Notes: generated by a model from the letters alone, not told the origin. Positions 11,082-22,726 are shown, counted from the first letter of the stretch. The stretch is 64,000 nt of DNA from Tremella fuciformis (GCA_032768795.1 CP136491.1:1240001-1304000); one strand, 5' to 3'. A program made the numbers and translations.

Positions 11082-11540
11082 ATCACATAGTAAGTTGCAT
11101 GTCCTGGTAATTCAGAGCGATAATGCTGGAACGCCAGCTGTGGACAGTAATCGGATCAATCCCTAAGGGCATCTGATCCTTGTCTCAAGTTCTATTGCAA
11201 GAGACCAGTAGCCAGTAATTGGAGTCGGAGCGCTGTTGCTTTAAATCGGTCTAATACGCAAGGGTCTGACTCGATCATTTCTTCCTCACGGAGCTGCAGA
11301 GCCTCGTCTGTGCAGAACAACACCTTCCCAGAAAACGAATTGTGACTCTGGTCATGTGTTGGGGTAGGTGGACACGAGTTGGTATGTGAACGATTGCCTT
11401 GCTAGTCGGTCGATATGCCAGGTTGAGTTACCAGGTGACAGATGAATAATACATTACTCAAAGAGGGTACCCCCTCTCTCAAACCTGTATATGTAGAGTT
11501 CCCACAGGTAATCGACTACTACAGCCATCTACGTGATGAG
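11082..11540. other. Gene-free stretch
   Basis: About 460 bp between two leftward unknown genes. I see no open frame with protein character, no RNA gene and no clear repeat; it probably holds the 3' UTR of one gene and the promoter of the next. Confidence 0.5.
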
Positions 11541-12263
11541 TTAGCTCATTACATCATGTGAGGTCGCATCTTCTGCCTTCAGAAGTTGCTCATGGTTCGT
11601 ATCCCGAGCGGATGGATCGGTCAGCTCTCCGCACCCAAGCATCTCCGCGACATATTGTCTGAGTTCAGGTTTTACGATCCGATCCTGCAGGACGGTCTCT
11701 AAAGCGCCCGAAGCGTATTCATTCTCAGCACGAAGTATCCCGTCAGGGGAACCACAGTCCACCCACTCACACTGAGGTCGGGTTTGTTGCAAAATGGAGA
11801 TTTCTGCCAAAAAGCCCTTGCATCGATCGATGAATCCCACTTCTCTCGACTTCTCGGCAGCAGGTTTGCTCGATATCTGTCGGCGGCGCCTGTGCCACGC
11901 GCGCAGGATGCTGTCGAAAGCCTCTTGAGAGTTCTTGCAAATCCATGAGTTCCTCGTAGGGTCATCCAGTTGTTTGTACAACTCCTCCGAGACTCTGTAT
12001 TTGTCCCCGCAATGATCTGGGTGTGTGTTTGGCTTCTCGGTATGGAGTGTGGCGTAGAACGGCAAAGTGCGGACTGTCACTTCTGGCATTTTCCTCTCGG
12101 CAAGGCTTTCGTTAGCGTCATTGGCCGCTTGCAGGAGGGCAAAGAAAGTATCGGCGGTCTGATCTTTGGAGCGATACATTCCGTGCGCTTGCTGGCATGC
12201 AGTCACAAATAATCCCCAATCACTGGTCGCCGGTGTGGCATGCTCGTCTGCCGGGAGCTGCAC
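11541..12263 (-). CDS. Hypothetical protein, 3' exon (5' exons unresolved)
   Basis: The open frame encodes about 240 residues with good protein character: SDWGLFVTACQQAHGMYRSK, a helical middle, a Cys/His-containing stretch (HPDHCGDKYR), and the tail ending ATSHDVMS. The frame continues upstream to a possible splice acceptor just before DDWCFVQLP (about 12279), so the first codons shown are internal. Candidate upstream exons lie between 12300 and 12765, including a frame starting MAINALILDWPVTF at 12762, but I could not join them without breaking phase. Function unknown. Confidence 0.5.
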   Translation of the reverse strand: MQLPADEHATPATSDWGLFVTACQQAHGMYRSKDQTADTFFALLQAANDANESLAERKMPEVTVRTLPFYATLHTEKPNTHPDHCGDKYRVSEELYKQLDDPTRNSWICKNSQEAFDSILRAWHRRRRQISSKPAAEKSREVGFIDRCKGFLAEISILQQTRPQCEWVDCGSPDGILRAENEYASGALETVLQDRIVKPELRQYVAEMLGCGELTDPSARDTNHEQLLKAEDATSHDVMS

Positions 12264-12901
12264 AAAGCACCAGTCGTCCTACGACTCCGTGTTAGAGTTG
12301 GGGAAGTCTGACATATCGGTTGAAAGTCGAGATATAGGGCTGGTTGATCGAAGTTCAACAGGGATTGCGGGTCGAACGAAAGCGAGAAATACAGGATGTG
12401 GCTTCTCCGATTTTCTCAAACAGAGCAGGGAGACGATCATCATTCGATATTCCGTGCGGCCTTGCAAAGGAGCTTCGAATCGTAAAAGGAGCCCATGTGA
12501 AATACCAACGCTTGCGATCACGCTTACGTACAAAGATTTCCCGCGTGATCCGTGAGGGAGGTCTTTCGTTCTCCATACGGCAGGTCCAGAGCTCCACAAC
12601 GACAGGGCACACATCAGCAGAAGGACTGGTGAATGTTGGACTGTATTTGCGGAATGATTCCCCTTGCAAGCAACGCGGTGGGTGACTGTAACAGTAGCAT
12701 GCTCGCTCTGACTGTTGAACAAAAGTGACCGGCCAGTCGAGTATCAAGGCATTGATCGCCATCTTGTAACACTGACCAGTTCAAATCTCGTAGCTGGGAA
12801 CAGCGGGACCAATAAGAGGAATGCTTCATAGCATGTGACCATGGGATGAGGAAAGGGGATAGAGTGGATGCCAAAAAGCGTTACGGGAACGAGATACATA
12901 A

Positions 12902-13573
12902 TTACATTTCCTCATCAAGTTCTTCGACAACGATGGAGGAGCTGTTGCTAACGGTTTGCTCGACCGGCCCGGGAGCAGCTGAAATGGTTGATACGAGAAC
13001 AGTCAGCCTCTCGCAGTCGGCCAAGAAACAAGTCTCCGCATCTTCAAGTCGAGTGAGTTTCGACGTGATATCGTATAAGATATCACTCCAAGGTCAGCAT
13101 GAAATGTAGAACCGGCGAAATCCAAGTACTGACTTTAGGTCGGCTTCCAGAGCTGGGACGCTCTTTAGATGTCTTTTAAGACCGCTGAAGCTGCCTTGGA
13201 TATTTCCGAACAGGGTGATATAGGTCGAGGCCCAGTCCTTCCGCTCATCTACATAGTGGTCGTCCAGAGTTACGATCTCTGCTTCATATATTTCGTGAGA
13301 TGGCCAGGAGCCGGGGACCTTCCTTGATTGCGCGCCCTCCGCCTGCCTTCGCGTTATCTCACTTATCTTTGCCTGCGTCTCCGCGAGCTCGGTCACTCTG
13401 CTTTGCAGCTTCGTAAGTGCTGCTCGGAGCTGCTCAGACGTTCTGGCTAACTCTGCTTCCAGTCTCTTGCGATTCGCCTCCCCCAATTCCTCGTCAGTCT
13501 CGACTATTTCACGCAGTACCTCGTCTTCCGTCTTGTCACCTATGAGAGATTTGTTCTGAGGATCATTCGACAT
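12902..13573 (-). CDS. Coiled-coil hypothetical protein, 207 aa
   Basis: Exons 13573-13134 and 13085-12902 give 207 residues from the ATG MSNDPQNKSL. Residues about 20-100 are strongly heptad-like and charged (GEANRKRLEAELARTSEQL), indicating a coiled coil. The second half contains FGNIQGSFSGLKRHLKSV and an acidic C-terminus (VVEELDEEM). The splice uses an acceptor ending in GGAG, which is unusual, but the phase is exact and the downstream exon continues a helical heptad pattern. The size and layout resemble small structural coiled-coil proteins, but I assign no function. Confidence 0.6.
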
Positions 13574-14097
13574 TCTGATTGCGCTCTGCTGAAAATGAGA
13601 CAGAGCGTCTCGGTCGTGTTGAGGCTGCGCTGTAGGGGTACTGCTTCAACTCAAAGTGTGCGCTTGAATAGTAGTTCGATGGCCCAGGAAGTGGAAGAAT
13701 GGATCGCTGTCCGACAACGGAGCTCATTTCAAATGAATGCCAAGCAAACGACTTCACCTTCGCTTATGGTAGACTAGTCTGTGGCAAACCAGCAGCTTTT
13801 CGTTTGAAGGGTATCTCATCGCTTCGGATCATGCGGATATCCTTCTACGAATGAATCTCAACAGGAGATGCCGGACGGACACATGTCAGTGGACCGTGAG
13901 TGTACACCTCGAACACTCCGGTAGCGTCTCAGGCTAGGAAGTCAAGATCCATGGGGTGATGAGCGGAGGTTCTCGATTTCAAATCGCACTGCATAATCTT
14001 GACTGAACTGACAATTTCAATACACCTGGACTTGATGCATCTCCGCCAGAAGGCACCGGCGCGCCTCCCCTGGCGGTGTCATACAACCGTGCATTCT
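13574..14097. other. Gene-free stretch
   Basis: About 520 bp between two leftward genes. A short frame at 13563-13757 overlaps the start region but has no protein character that I trust. No repeat or RNA gene is recognised. Confidence 0.4.
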
Positions 14098-14830
14098 TCA
14101 GCAGTAGTGAGATCTATTCGCCTCTAGAAGAGCAGCGGTTCTATGCCCAGCACTCGATGCCGCTGCGCCAGAGGCCGATTGACTATCCCCGCTTTCCTCC
14201 TTCCCCTTCGTATGAATCTCATGACCTGAGGACCGATGTCTTGCCATTGTGTGGCTCATCCCCAATGCTCCTACCTCCGTAAATAAGAAACGGGCTGTAG
14301 CTTGGTAGCGGAGCAGTTTTTCGGCCTCAGAGTCTGCGCTTCGGGCCCGGAATCCCGAAGACAAGCCGTGACGTATGATCCTGGAAAGAGTCAGCACGTT
14401 TGAGAACTTCATGCGCACGGAAGGCTGGGACTCACGCCCTGAAACATGCGTCAGGCGCGACATTACAGGTCAATTTCCATTTGTCCATTTGCTGCTGCAG
14501 AATCTCATGTATTTTTGACAAGCTCGCAGAGTGCTCCTTTTGCATAGCGCCGAGGGAGGTTTCCGCCCGCGCAAGTGACAGTCTTGTCTTGTGGGTGATG
14601 GCGAACCCGATAGAGTGAAGAGAGGCGCTAGACGCTTCTCTGGGCGTCTTTGACGCCCGAGACCGACTGTGCCAGCCGACACCTCTCTCCGTGGCGGTGG
14701 GCATGTAGTGTGCGGGAATGGTCGACACGACTTGAGTCAGTGCTTCGAACTCCTTCTTGCGCACCGCGAGTCGCCTTGTGGCGCCCAATCCTGGCACATC
14801 GATAGGTATCGTGAGAGACCAGTCTCCCAT
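14098..14830 (-). CDS. Hypothetical protein with coiled-coil segment, 225 aa
   Basis: Exons 14830-14436 and 14380-14098 fit in phase around a 55-nt intron, giving 225 residues beginning MGDWSLTIPIDVPGLG. Residues about 20-50 (RRLAVRKKEFEALTQVV) and 85-125 (AETSLGAMQKEHSASLSKIH, then ILQQQMDKWKL) are helical with heptad spacing. The C-terminus is Ser/Ala/His-rich and probably disordered. The family is not recognised. Bases 14831-15580 upstream contain no gene that I can support. Confidence 0.55.
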
Positions 14831-15580
14831 CGTCGAGTCACACACAGTAGCAAGGGGATACCTGAGTGATAAGGTGTAAGAGACAGTCGACTGATTTCCC
14901 AAATTTCCTAACCAGCTGATTTGAGTAAACGAACGACAGAATTGCGAGCGAGGCCGACCAGGAACTATAGATGAAGAGACAGTGAAGTGTCTGTCATGGC
15001 TCTTACGTGAAGGTCAGAGCCCAACGGAGGTCAAATCACCTTTGTCTCGAAGCCTCACCCAGCTATGTGCAAAAAGCCAAAACCGTGTCCTCATATCCGA
15101 ATTGTACGGTCAAATTGCCTGAACGTGTTGCGAGCCGCCCTCTTTCGAATAGTGAATGTGAAAATAGGTGGCTGTCCCTTTCAGCAGCTCAATTGGCCGC
15201 AGTGGACTGATGAGCTGCCTCCTCAGGCTTCACTGTCTCGGCTTCGTGGCTTGACAAGGCTCGCAAACGTGCATGTGGCTGAGTGTCTTCCGTGCGCTGG
15301 TACTCCGACTTGACCCGTCAATCTCATAATGAACCTTATTTCTGGTTTGTAACCCTCATTGACGACGTCAAGCGGCCAGCGGCCGAGAGCTAACGGAGTG
15401 CGGCTAGCATGAGAAATTACCCAGATCGTCAGCTGAGGCGGCTGGGGGCAACTGGAGTGAAGAGGATCCAAGCGATATGAAGCACTGCTAGATCTGATAG
15501 TAACAGGGTATCGTGCATAGGACAGGTCCAAATGAAGTCAACAGCTCTCGGAACGTCCAATCCCTGGGCCGAGAGTGCAC

Positions 15581-16508
15581 TCAGCCAGTACGAACCAAGA
15601 AAGTATTCCCAGCTGATCTCATCGAGGGGGCCGACGAAGAAGAGGAGGAATAATGCGCCATGTCAAGCGGTTCAATCTGAGTTACTTGTGCAGTTTCGGT
15701 ATGCTGAGCCAAAGCCTGCCCGGCATAGTGCCCCAACAGATGCACCATGGTGTCATTGCAAACCCGATCTTCATCGGCACTCGCGTAGGGCATCGAAGTC
15801 TTTCTGAATCGAGTCAGTATCATCCCTGACAGACCATCTAGTATGGCAAAGGATGATTGTTACCTACTCGTCGAGGATTCCGTCAACTTTAACAACGTAC
15901 TCCAGCTCCCACTGTTTGAGCTGTACCGTGATCTGCCGGGCAACGCGCCCCAGGACTACTTCATAGGCTGACTGCGCTTCGGCTGGAAGATCAGGTAGCA
16001 GCTCATATTGCTCTCCTAACGCTCTGTCTTCAAGCTCCGAGTCCGAGAGGAAGGAGCATGGCATTGTGTTGCGAGTAGGAGAACTCGACTCAACTGATTC
16101 GGGTCCTTTCGCAGCCCCCACTGCCCACTTCTTACTTGGGCTGGTCGGCTTCAACTTTCTTGCCAGCTTGATATGCTCCAGCAGGACAGCGCACATGTCT
16201 TGGTCGCCAACATAAGTATCGACGACGTCCCATGTTTCGGGATCGGTATTGACGCCTGATATAGTGATTGGCTTGTGTATTGTCAACGGATCGGTGCGAG
16301 CTTGCCCCGACATGGTGTGGAAGCTGAACACAATAGGACAAGCAGACCGAAATGGTGTCCCAAGAGCTCGCCAGCAAGAGAGAAGTGCTTCGGTCCCTTC
16401 ACCGCCTTGTATGGGGATATCGATACGAGAAGAAAGGACTGCTGAAACGTCCTCCCGATTTGTGTCATAGAGTCTTTTGACAGTGCGTGTTTCAAGAGGT
16501 AAGTGCAA
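15581..16508 (-). CDS. Hypothetical protein, 5' end unresolved
   Basis: Two exons join in frame: from about 16508 to 15868, then 15803-15581. The frame opens without an ATG, so there is probably an upstream exon near 16.5-16.7 kb that I cannot fix; the first in-frame ATG is internal (MSGQARTDPLTIHKP). The upstream exon has protein character (SSRIDIPIQGGEGTEALLSC; WDVVDTYVGDQDMCAVLLEH), an acidic middle and a C-terminal helix (VTVQLKQWELEYVV region). The last exon is Ser-rich. No domain is recognised. It is the first of the five leftward unknown genes. Confidence 0.5.
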
Positions 16509-17122
16509 GGCTCACGAGGAAGTGGGCACGGCTCCTGAGGATCGAGCCAATACGTCCTAGTACCAAACTATTCAAGCTCAGAAACCACCTGGATGGGCCA
16601 GATAAAAGCACCCTCGAGCTTCGAGAGCAGTTGGCCATCCTTGAAAGCGACTGGACACGTCCTGCTTCTGCGCGCGAACGCCAGGATCGTGCTTGCTCGT
16701 AGTGCCAAGCATTCCCGCATACTTCCACTTTCATTTCTTGACCTAGTCCCTCCACCCTACTGATGACTTGCTGGCTTCCACCGACGGTCCACTGTCGACT
16801 GCAGACAATGCTCGGCTGAGCGCGTGACTCACTGAGCCGTGGAGGACTTTAGCTTCTCCGGGGTCCAAGTGGATGCAGCGCTTGCCAGTCGATCGTCCGT
16901 CAGTATTCATAGTCATGCCATGCCTGCATGTATGCTGTGCTTTCGTGCGTATGAGTGTCGTGGGTCTGTACATACATATTAGACGCCCCTGACTCCCAAA
17001 CCCCCGGACTGACTCGTTTCGGACATACATAGACATGACATGCTCGACGGCCACGCCAAAGAAGGCCCAGCGAACCTCAGGCGGCGCTGCTGTCAGAAAT
17101 AGCCTCGTAGAATGCAAACCAC
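16509..17122. other. Gene-free stretch
   Basis: About 610 bp between an unknown gene and the stop of the RRM gene, both leftward. A rightward frame at 16487-16702 with a GTAAGT-like donor was noted but not accepted. The part nearest 17.1 kb is probably the 3' UTR of the RRM gene. Confidence 0.4.
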
Positions 17123-18382
17123 TCACGCTTCACCGGCTTGCTCCACTTCGATGGGCTTCATCTCATTGGCGATCTTGGCTGTAATGGCCCGATCTCCGAT
17201 CAAGCTGCCCTCGACCTTTTCAACAGCCTCCTTCTGCTGAGAAGCGTCCTCGACCTCCACGAACCCGAATCCTTTCGAAGCGTAGAAAGGTCGTCGACCA
17301 GCAGGGGCACGGCGGCCACGAATGACCTTGGCCGATTTGACCTTGATCGAGAGATTGGTGAAGATAGCTGCGAGAGCCGCATCGTCCACCGAGAAGGGCA
17401 AGTTGGCGACAAAGATGGTGTTCTGACAAGTGAGCTGTGCCCTAAGGTCCGTGAGATCAGCTTACAGGGCTGGGATCGCCGGTCAGCTCCAAGCGAGGCT
17501 TGCGCTCCTTCTTCTCCTTTGGCTTCTTCTCTGCAACGGGCGCAGCCTCTTCCTCGGCACCTCCATCGATGCGGGCCTCACGAGGCTTGCGGGTCTTGGG
17601 CTTGCGAGCCTTGGCCTTGGGAGAGACTTCACCGTCTTCTTTCTCAACGAGGGTGTCGTCACCTTCGTCGGGCTGACGGCGACGCTCACGCCTCTGTGCG
17701 GGGTCAGCATGGGAAAGACGGTTGTCGAGACAAGCGGACCTTGGTCTTCTTCGGCTTGTCTGAAGCCTCGACGCCCTCAGCTCCGGCAGCAGGCGCCGCT
17801 TTGGTCGCCTTTTCCGCCTTTTCCGCCTTGGCCGACTCGCGCTTCTCCCTGGCGGCCTTGCGTCGCTCGGCGCTCTCCTCCTTGGACCTGGCAAACTCGA
17901 GGCGGAGAACACGGTCGCCAAGGGCTATGTCTTAAAATCTGCGATCCATGCACGTGGAGAGCTTACACTGTCCATTCAGCTGCTCGGCAGCCTTCTTGGC
18001 GTCCTCCTCGCTCTTGTACGAAACAAAGGCAAAGCCGCCCGGGCGCTTGCCGAACTTGAGGGGCAGCTCGACGCTTGTGCTGCTGATCAGCCGGACCGAG
18101 CCTTTCAAGATTGATCACAGTAGCTCACATCTCACCACCTGCGGTAGACATGAACTCCCTGACCTCGGCCTCGGTTGCCTAGGCAAAGTCAGCTCGGACG
18201 CGCTGTTTCAAGGGGCTTGCAACATACGGAAAAGGCGAGGTTGCCAACGTACACCTGTGCATGAGCGTCAATAGGAGACTCAGGCAGCTCAAACACACCT
18301 TGGGAGCTTCCTCAACAGGAGCGGCGGGCGCAGCGGCGACAGGAACCTCGGCAGGAGCCGACTCGGATGTGGGCGCGGACAT
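17123..18382 (-). CDS. RNA-binding protein with two RRM domains
   Basis: Seven exons (18382-18299, 18254-18228, 18178-18139, 18101-17967, 17924-17740, 17693-17466, 17422-17123) give 332 residues, with all phases consistent. RRM1 spans about residues 29-120: RNP2 VYVGNLAF is encoded by a 27-nt exon and RNP1 is GGFAFVSY. A Lys/Arg/Glu-rich linker follows (KAKARKPKTRKPREAR). RRM2 is at about 230-320: RNP2 TIFVANLPF, RNP1 KGFGFVEV. Two RRMs separated by a highly charged linker suit a nuclear or cytoplasmic mRNP protein; the exact orthologue is unclear. It is divergent from the C2H2 gene, 744 bp away. Confidence 0.8.
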
Positions 18383-19126
18383 GTTGCTGATGGGTTGACT
18401 GGTGGTGTGATGTCCCGAGTGAGGGCTTGAGCCTTGTGAGGTGGACGGAGGGTGGTGTTGGGAAGCTTTACAGCTGTTGACGCTGATCAGGTGGGACTCT
18501 GTGGTATTCGTGCAGAGTTCTAAAGAAGAAGAAGAGGAAACGCGAGACCAGGTCTGGCGATCACCAGGCAGCGGGGGACGACCGGTGTTTCGGAGTTACC
18601 GGTACGCGTGGCGCCACATGCGGGGCTCCCACCACTGCCGTTCCCCAAGCTAGCAACAACGGCAAGGTAGAGAGATGTCTCTGTCTCTTTGACTATGCGA
18701 GCCCCCATGAGCTTGAAGAGGACGGCATCGGCACAGAACAATGTCGGAGCTCGGACCGGAATCCGGAACGAACTGGGAAATGGGCAACGAGTCTCGCCTA
18801 CTTGCTGTCAAGACGCTGAAATCCTGATGTTGGGAGCTGATCCATCCCTTCCATCGGTATCCCAGCCGCCTCGCGACAGGATATTCAAGAAGGATGAAGT
18901 CCAAACTGACCTGCCCCTTGTAGGCACTAAGCAGCTACGAGAAACTCGGTGTACCCGTCAGACCGACCGTAGATCTTGAAATGTGGCTATGGCAACCGAC
19001 GCGCCAGCAGACTGCAGGCTCGTTGCTAGGATACGAGACAAGAGTTGTTGGCTGTTCAAAGGGGCGCCTGCATCGTATATAGCGAGGCTACCTCTGGGCC
19101 TTCTGTATCATCTTCAAATACTGATC

Positions 19127-20478
19127 ATGCGGGAGAGCTGGCCTTGCGTCAAAGACGGGTGCTCCGTGGTGTGTACCAGTCACAAGGCTTTGCATCGACA
19201 TGTCGATAAGCACAGTGAGTGCGGACTTGGCCCCACTCGCCGACGCTGACCTTGCAGTCCAAGAAGATTCGCCGAACGCCGTCTCAAGCAGTTTGGTCCG
19301 CAAATACCATAAGTCTCGCAAGGCTATCAAGCCTTACGCTCGTCCCACGTAGGTCCTCCCAGTGAATCGGACGCGCGAGTTGAGACAACAGTGCCGGGCG
19401 GCAGAGACTTCCGAAGTCCCTCCAGCAATATAGGCGCCCTCTTGTACTGGCTAGAGGGAAAGTCAACAGCCAATCACGATCGTCCTTCACCAATGCCGAG
19501 ATGATCGACCTGCGCACGCCTTCTCTGTCGCCATCGCCGGATTCGACTATGCCATCGCCGGATTCGACTATGCCATCGCCGGATTCGACTATGCCATCGC
19601 CGGATTCGACTATGCCATCGCCGCAGCTCATCACCCCTCAGCATAGCTCGCAAGTGTCTATTTCAACCAATCACATTGACGCCTTATCGCCCAGTGCCGC
19701 CTATGCCGGTCTTATTCCCAAACGAACTTCTCCCACATGGGCCACGCAACCCTTCGAGACCTTGCCGACTAGAAACGCCACCGTTTGTCCGAGGCTCGGC
19801 TCCCCCATCCGCTTGTCAAGCTCGAGCGATGAGGCCGAGGAAGAAGATCAGACCTTCAGCATGGATGGTGACGTGTCGGACGAGCTGGACTTCGAAGTGG
19901 GTATCAGCGGACGTAGCGCGGCTGGATTAGTCGCACAGGAGGAGGTCGATGAGCTTGAATCCACCTCGGACGATGAGGAAATGCGGCCGTCTTCACCACT
20001 CTACAAGCTCTCCGCAGGGCAGTCAGAGCGCAATGGTCTTCCTCGCCCCGCTCGTCCCATGCCGCTTTCGCGAAACGCTATTTGCTCCTCGTTGATCGAT
20101 CGTCCCATCACGCTTTCGCCCTCGCCGAGCAGGACATTCAACGACTCAGAGGACGCCTTCATTCGGTTTGGCGGAACAGCTACGACGGTAACGAGAGGAC
20201 ACACGACGTCTGGCGTCGCAGCGACATCAATCAGTGGATTGAAGGAGGCAGTCGCTGCATCAACCGAATCGCAGATGACCGGAGAGAATCAGCCCGGCAT
20301 GACCAGTGATGGCTCCTTCGGAAGCAGCTTGTCCAGGGCAGAGGCGGACGTTGTCTCTCTGCAGACGCCTGCAGGCACATGCGACAGCTGCCAGCGCTGC
20401 GCAAGGGCGTGGAAATTTGTGGCAGATTGTGCAGCGGCTGCCCTTGCCGGTCGAGAACACCCAACGGCCGGTCGCTGA
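19127..20478 (+). CDS. C2H2 zinc-finger protein with PSPDSTM repeats
   Basis: Three exons (19127-19214, 19258-19348, 19392-20478) give 421 residues, all in phase. A single C2H2 finger lies at residues 6-28 (CVKDGC, then a 12-residue spacer, then H-x3-H) and its last His is next to intron 1. A basic stretch follows (RKYHKSRKAIKPY). Then come four perfect heptapeptide repeats PSPDSTM, encoded by 21-bp tandem repeats around 19537-19620. The remainder is acidic and Ser-rich with a CDSCQRC motif near the end. Probably a DNA- or RNA-binding regulator; target unknown. The ATG used is the one just before the finger, but the frame is open upstream to 18983, so the start is uncertain. Confidence 0.7.
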
Positions 20479-20785
20479 GAGGTGGCTGCTGGTCCCACTA
20501 AGGACAGCTATCGTCGCGACTGGAAAGAATGTATACACATGGAACATGGCACATAGACATGAGGTAGCTCGGCTGAATGACAGCTTAGCGATAGCGATGA
20601 AAGCAGGAGGAATGAGAAGGTCATTGTGCGCCATCAGTGAAGCGGGCGGTGCTTGTCTTTGCTGACGGGAAGGTCAGAGTGAGAATCGAGTGGCCGGTGA
20701 CTTGGGTGACTATCGAGTTGAGCTTATGTTTTCCAGCTTGAGCAAGACCAGAATTTCGGGATGCTTGGTCTTTGGGTCAGCAGGG

Positions 20786-21778
20786 TCATCGCGTGACACG
20801 CACAATGGCAAGTTGAAGAGTATTAATATGGGCTTTGAGGAACTCGATAGCGATTTCAGTATCCTCGAGTTCCTTGAAACACCTACGCTCAGTCTCAGAG
20901 AACGACATAGCAAGACCGCCGCACGTTTCTTGGGCTTTACTCGGCGATTCGGAACTTGAGGCAGTTGGCTTGGCCTTGCTCCTCAGTAGCAGCGTTTCTT
21001 GAAGCTTGGTGCGCTGCGCCTCCTTGTCGGCGAGTATGAGCCGTGCTTCCTTCAGAGCAGAGCGGCCGAGTCGATGCTGTTTGCTGAAGCGTCGTTCAGG
21101 CTCGGTCTGTGGCTTTCAGTCAGACTGGGTTCCGTATTTCTGCTCCTCTCAGGAGCTAGGTGGCTTACGTCGTGTTTCCAGCTGCGACGTTTGAGTCTTT
21201 TCCGCAGCTCGGCGCGCGCGCTGATCCCGCGAACAAGCTTGCTGGTCTTGCCGCTGGTCTCCTCGTCTGCCGATTCATCCGAGCACAGTATGACTTGGCC
21301 GCTTGCCGTCTCGGGCTCAGCTCAATCGGTATGAAGTATGCAAGATGTACCACGAATGTTGGCCCATTGCGGTGCCGCCTGTGTCCCCTCGGACGTGAAG
21401 TCGCCTGGTCGAGCCTTGGCGCCTCGTATTGGTGCTTAGGTGATGTCGGCGCGTTCGAGGTGTGTGCGGATGGGGAAGCTGTAGCGTTTGCCAGGGGCAC
21501 CAACGCCGGGAGAGAGCTTGTTAAGGGCACAAGACGAGGGATCGCCGGTAAGGGTCGGTTCGACAGATCGCCGGGTGAGGACTTGAGATGAGCAGTCCCG
21601 TCAATCGCCAACTCACCCTCGTATTGTTTGACATCGGGACCGCAGTGTTGGCGGTTGTACCCAACCAGGGCACGGAGTCCACGGAGTGATCGGTCTTTGG
21701 ACCACCGTTCTCTCCAGAGCCGGAGGCCGCCCCTCTTGTCTGTATCTTGTGTAGAGGAGCAACAGAGAAATTGTGCAT
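20786..21778 (-). CDS. Hypothetical protein with basic helices, 286 aa
   Basis: Four exons (21778-21617, 21581-21351, 21315-21169, 21106-20786) all splice in phase 0 and give 286 residues starting MHNFSVAPLHKIQTRG. The N-terminal half is disordered. The third exon contains LVRGISARAELRKRLKRRSW, a strongly basic helix, and the fourth has long charged helices (KEARLILADKEAQRTKLQET; FKELEDTEIAIEFLKAHIN), probably coiled coil. One intron acceptor (CTGAG) is atypical. A basic helix followed by a coiled coil would suit a chromatin or cytoskeletal adaptor, but this is inference only. Confidence 0.55.
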
Positions 21779-22457
21779 ATGCATAAACTGGGGACCAGCT
21801 GGTGAGTGGCGAGGAGGTCCGAGCGCAAGAATGTGGCGGAAATCCCCATCAATGTCATCTGTTCGCCACCAATTTATGCATTCCATGCACTATACGGCCC
21901 ACTCCTACTGTACAGTAAAGGAAGAGGTTCCTACGCTACGAAGACCGGAACTCTAAGTGGAATGGCTCTGGCGCGATCGATGCCCTCACGAGACGAGATG
22001 TTATTGTCGCACGGAGGCAGCGTGTTCGGGCAGAATACATGATCAAGCGAGGTCCGACGCTGGCTCACTTTCAACCCAACACAGGCCAAGAAGCGAGACG
22101 CTCAGCGGGATCAGCGGCAATCTCGCCGCATGTACTTTCTCGACCCCGGAGCACGACGTGAGGTAGGTCTTTCCGCTCTTACAGAGCTTCTCGTCATGCC
22201 AGGCACGGACCATTCCCGCTCTCGATTCGGCGTCGGCGCCGTGCCTACACTATATATGCCAACATCGCTACGCGGTGCATTATATCAAGTTGGGCTTGGC
22301 ACGACGTGCGACATTCGCCAGTGCAGTGATAGGCGTGACCTGGTCGCTGCCAGGCAAGTCGATGAAGCGATGTAACGCGGAAGTGGGATCGCGGCGAGAT
22401 GCACCGATTCTCGTTAGGACACAGCCGCAGACAGCTGGCGGGAAGGAGAGCAGCAGA

Positions 22458-22465
22458 TATATAAG
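22458..22465 (+). promoter_or_regulatory. TATA box, probably of the hemerythrin-like gene
   Basis: TATATAAG lies 49 bp before the 5' LTR. With the retrotransposon removed, it would stand about 110 bp upstream of the hemerythrin-like ATG in the same orientation, so it is the likely native promoter, now separated by 7 kb. Confidence 0.5.
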
Positions 22466-22513
22466 TTGAGTAGGCTGCCGATACGATCTCTCGCCCAGAC
22501 ACTCAGTCTCTTG

Positions 22514-22711
22514 TGTAATGGAATACGTCATCACGGACATGTCCGTAGTAGCCGACTACCTGTGAGAACTCTACATATACAGACTGAGAAGGAGAGGATA
22601 CCTTCTTCGAAGAATGTATTATTCATCTGTCACCTGGTAACTCATCCTGGCATATCAGTCGACCAGCAAGGCAGTCACTCACATACCAACTCGCGTTCAC
22701 CGACCCCGACA
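22514..22711 (+). repeat. 5' LTR, 198 bp
   Basis: Begins TGTAATGG and ends CCCCGACA. Contains the TATA-like CATATA at 22574-22579. The sequence GAAGAATGTATTA starts 35 bp after the first base of that box, at 22609, and is the predicted transcript 5' end (start of R). Identical by eye to the 3' copy. Confidence 0.95.
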
Positions 22712-22713
22712 GT

Positions 22714-22726
22714 TAATACATTCTTC
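22714..22726 (+). promoter_or_regulatory. Primer-binding site complementary to own LTR (self-priming)
   Basis: TAATACATTCTTC starts 2 nt after the 5' LTR and is the exact reverse complement of 22609-22621 inside the LTR. It does not begin with the TGG expected of a tRNA-primed site. This is the arrangement known from fission-yeast Tf1, whose mRNA 5' end folds back to prime reverse transcription. Confidence 0.75.

Noticed and set aside
16487..16702. Rightward ORF (LFKLRNHLDGPDKSTLELRE) with a GTAAGT-like site
   Set aside because: Isolated single exon with no partners on that strand; kept only as a doubt about the 5' end of the leftward gene.
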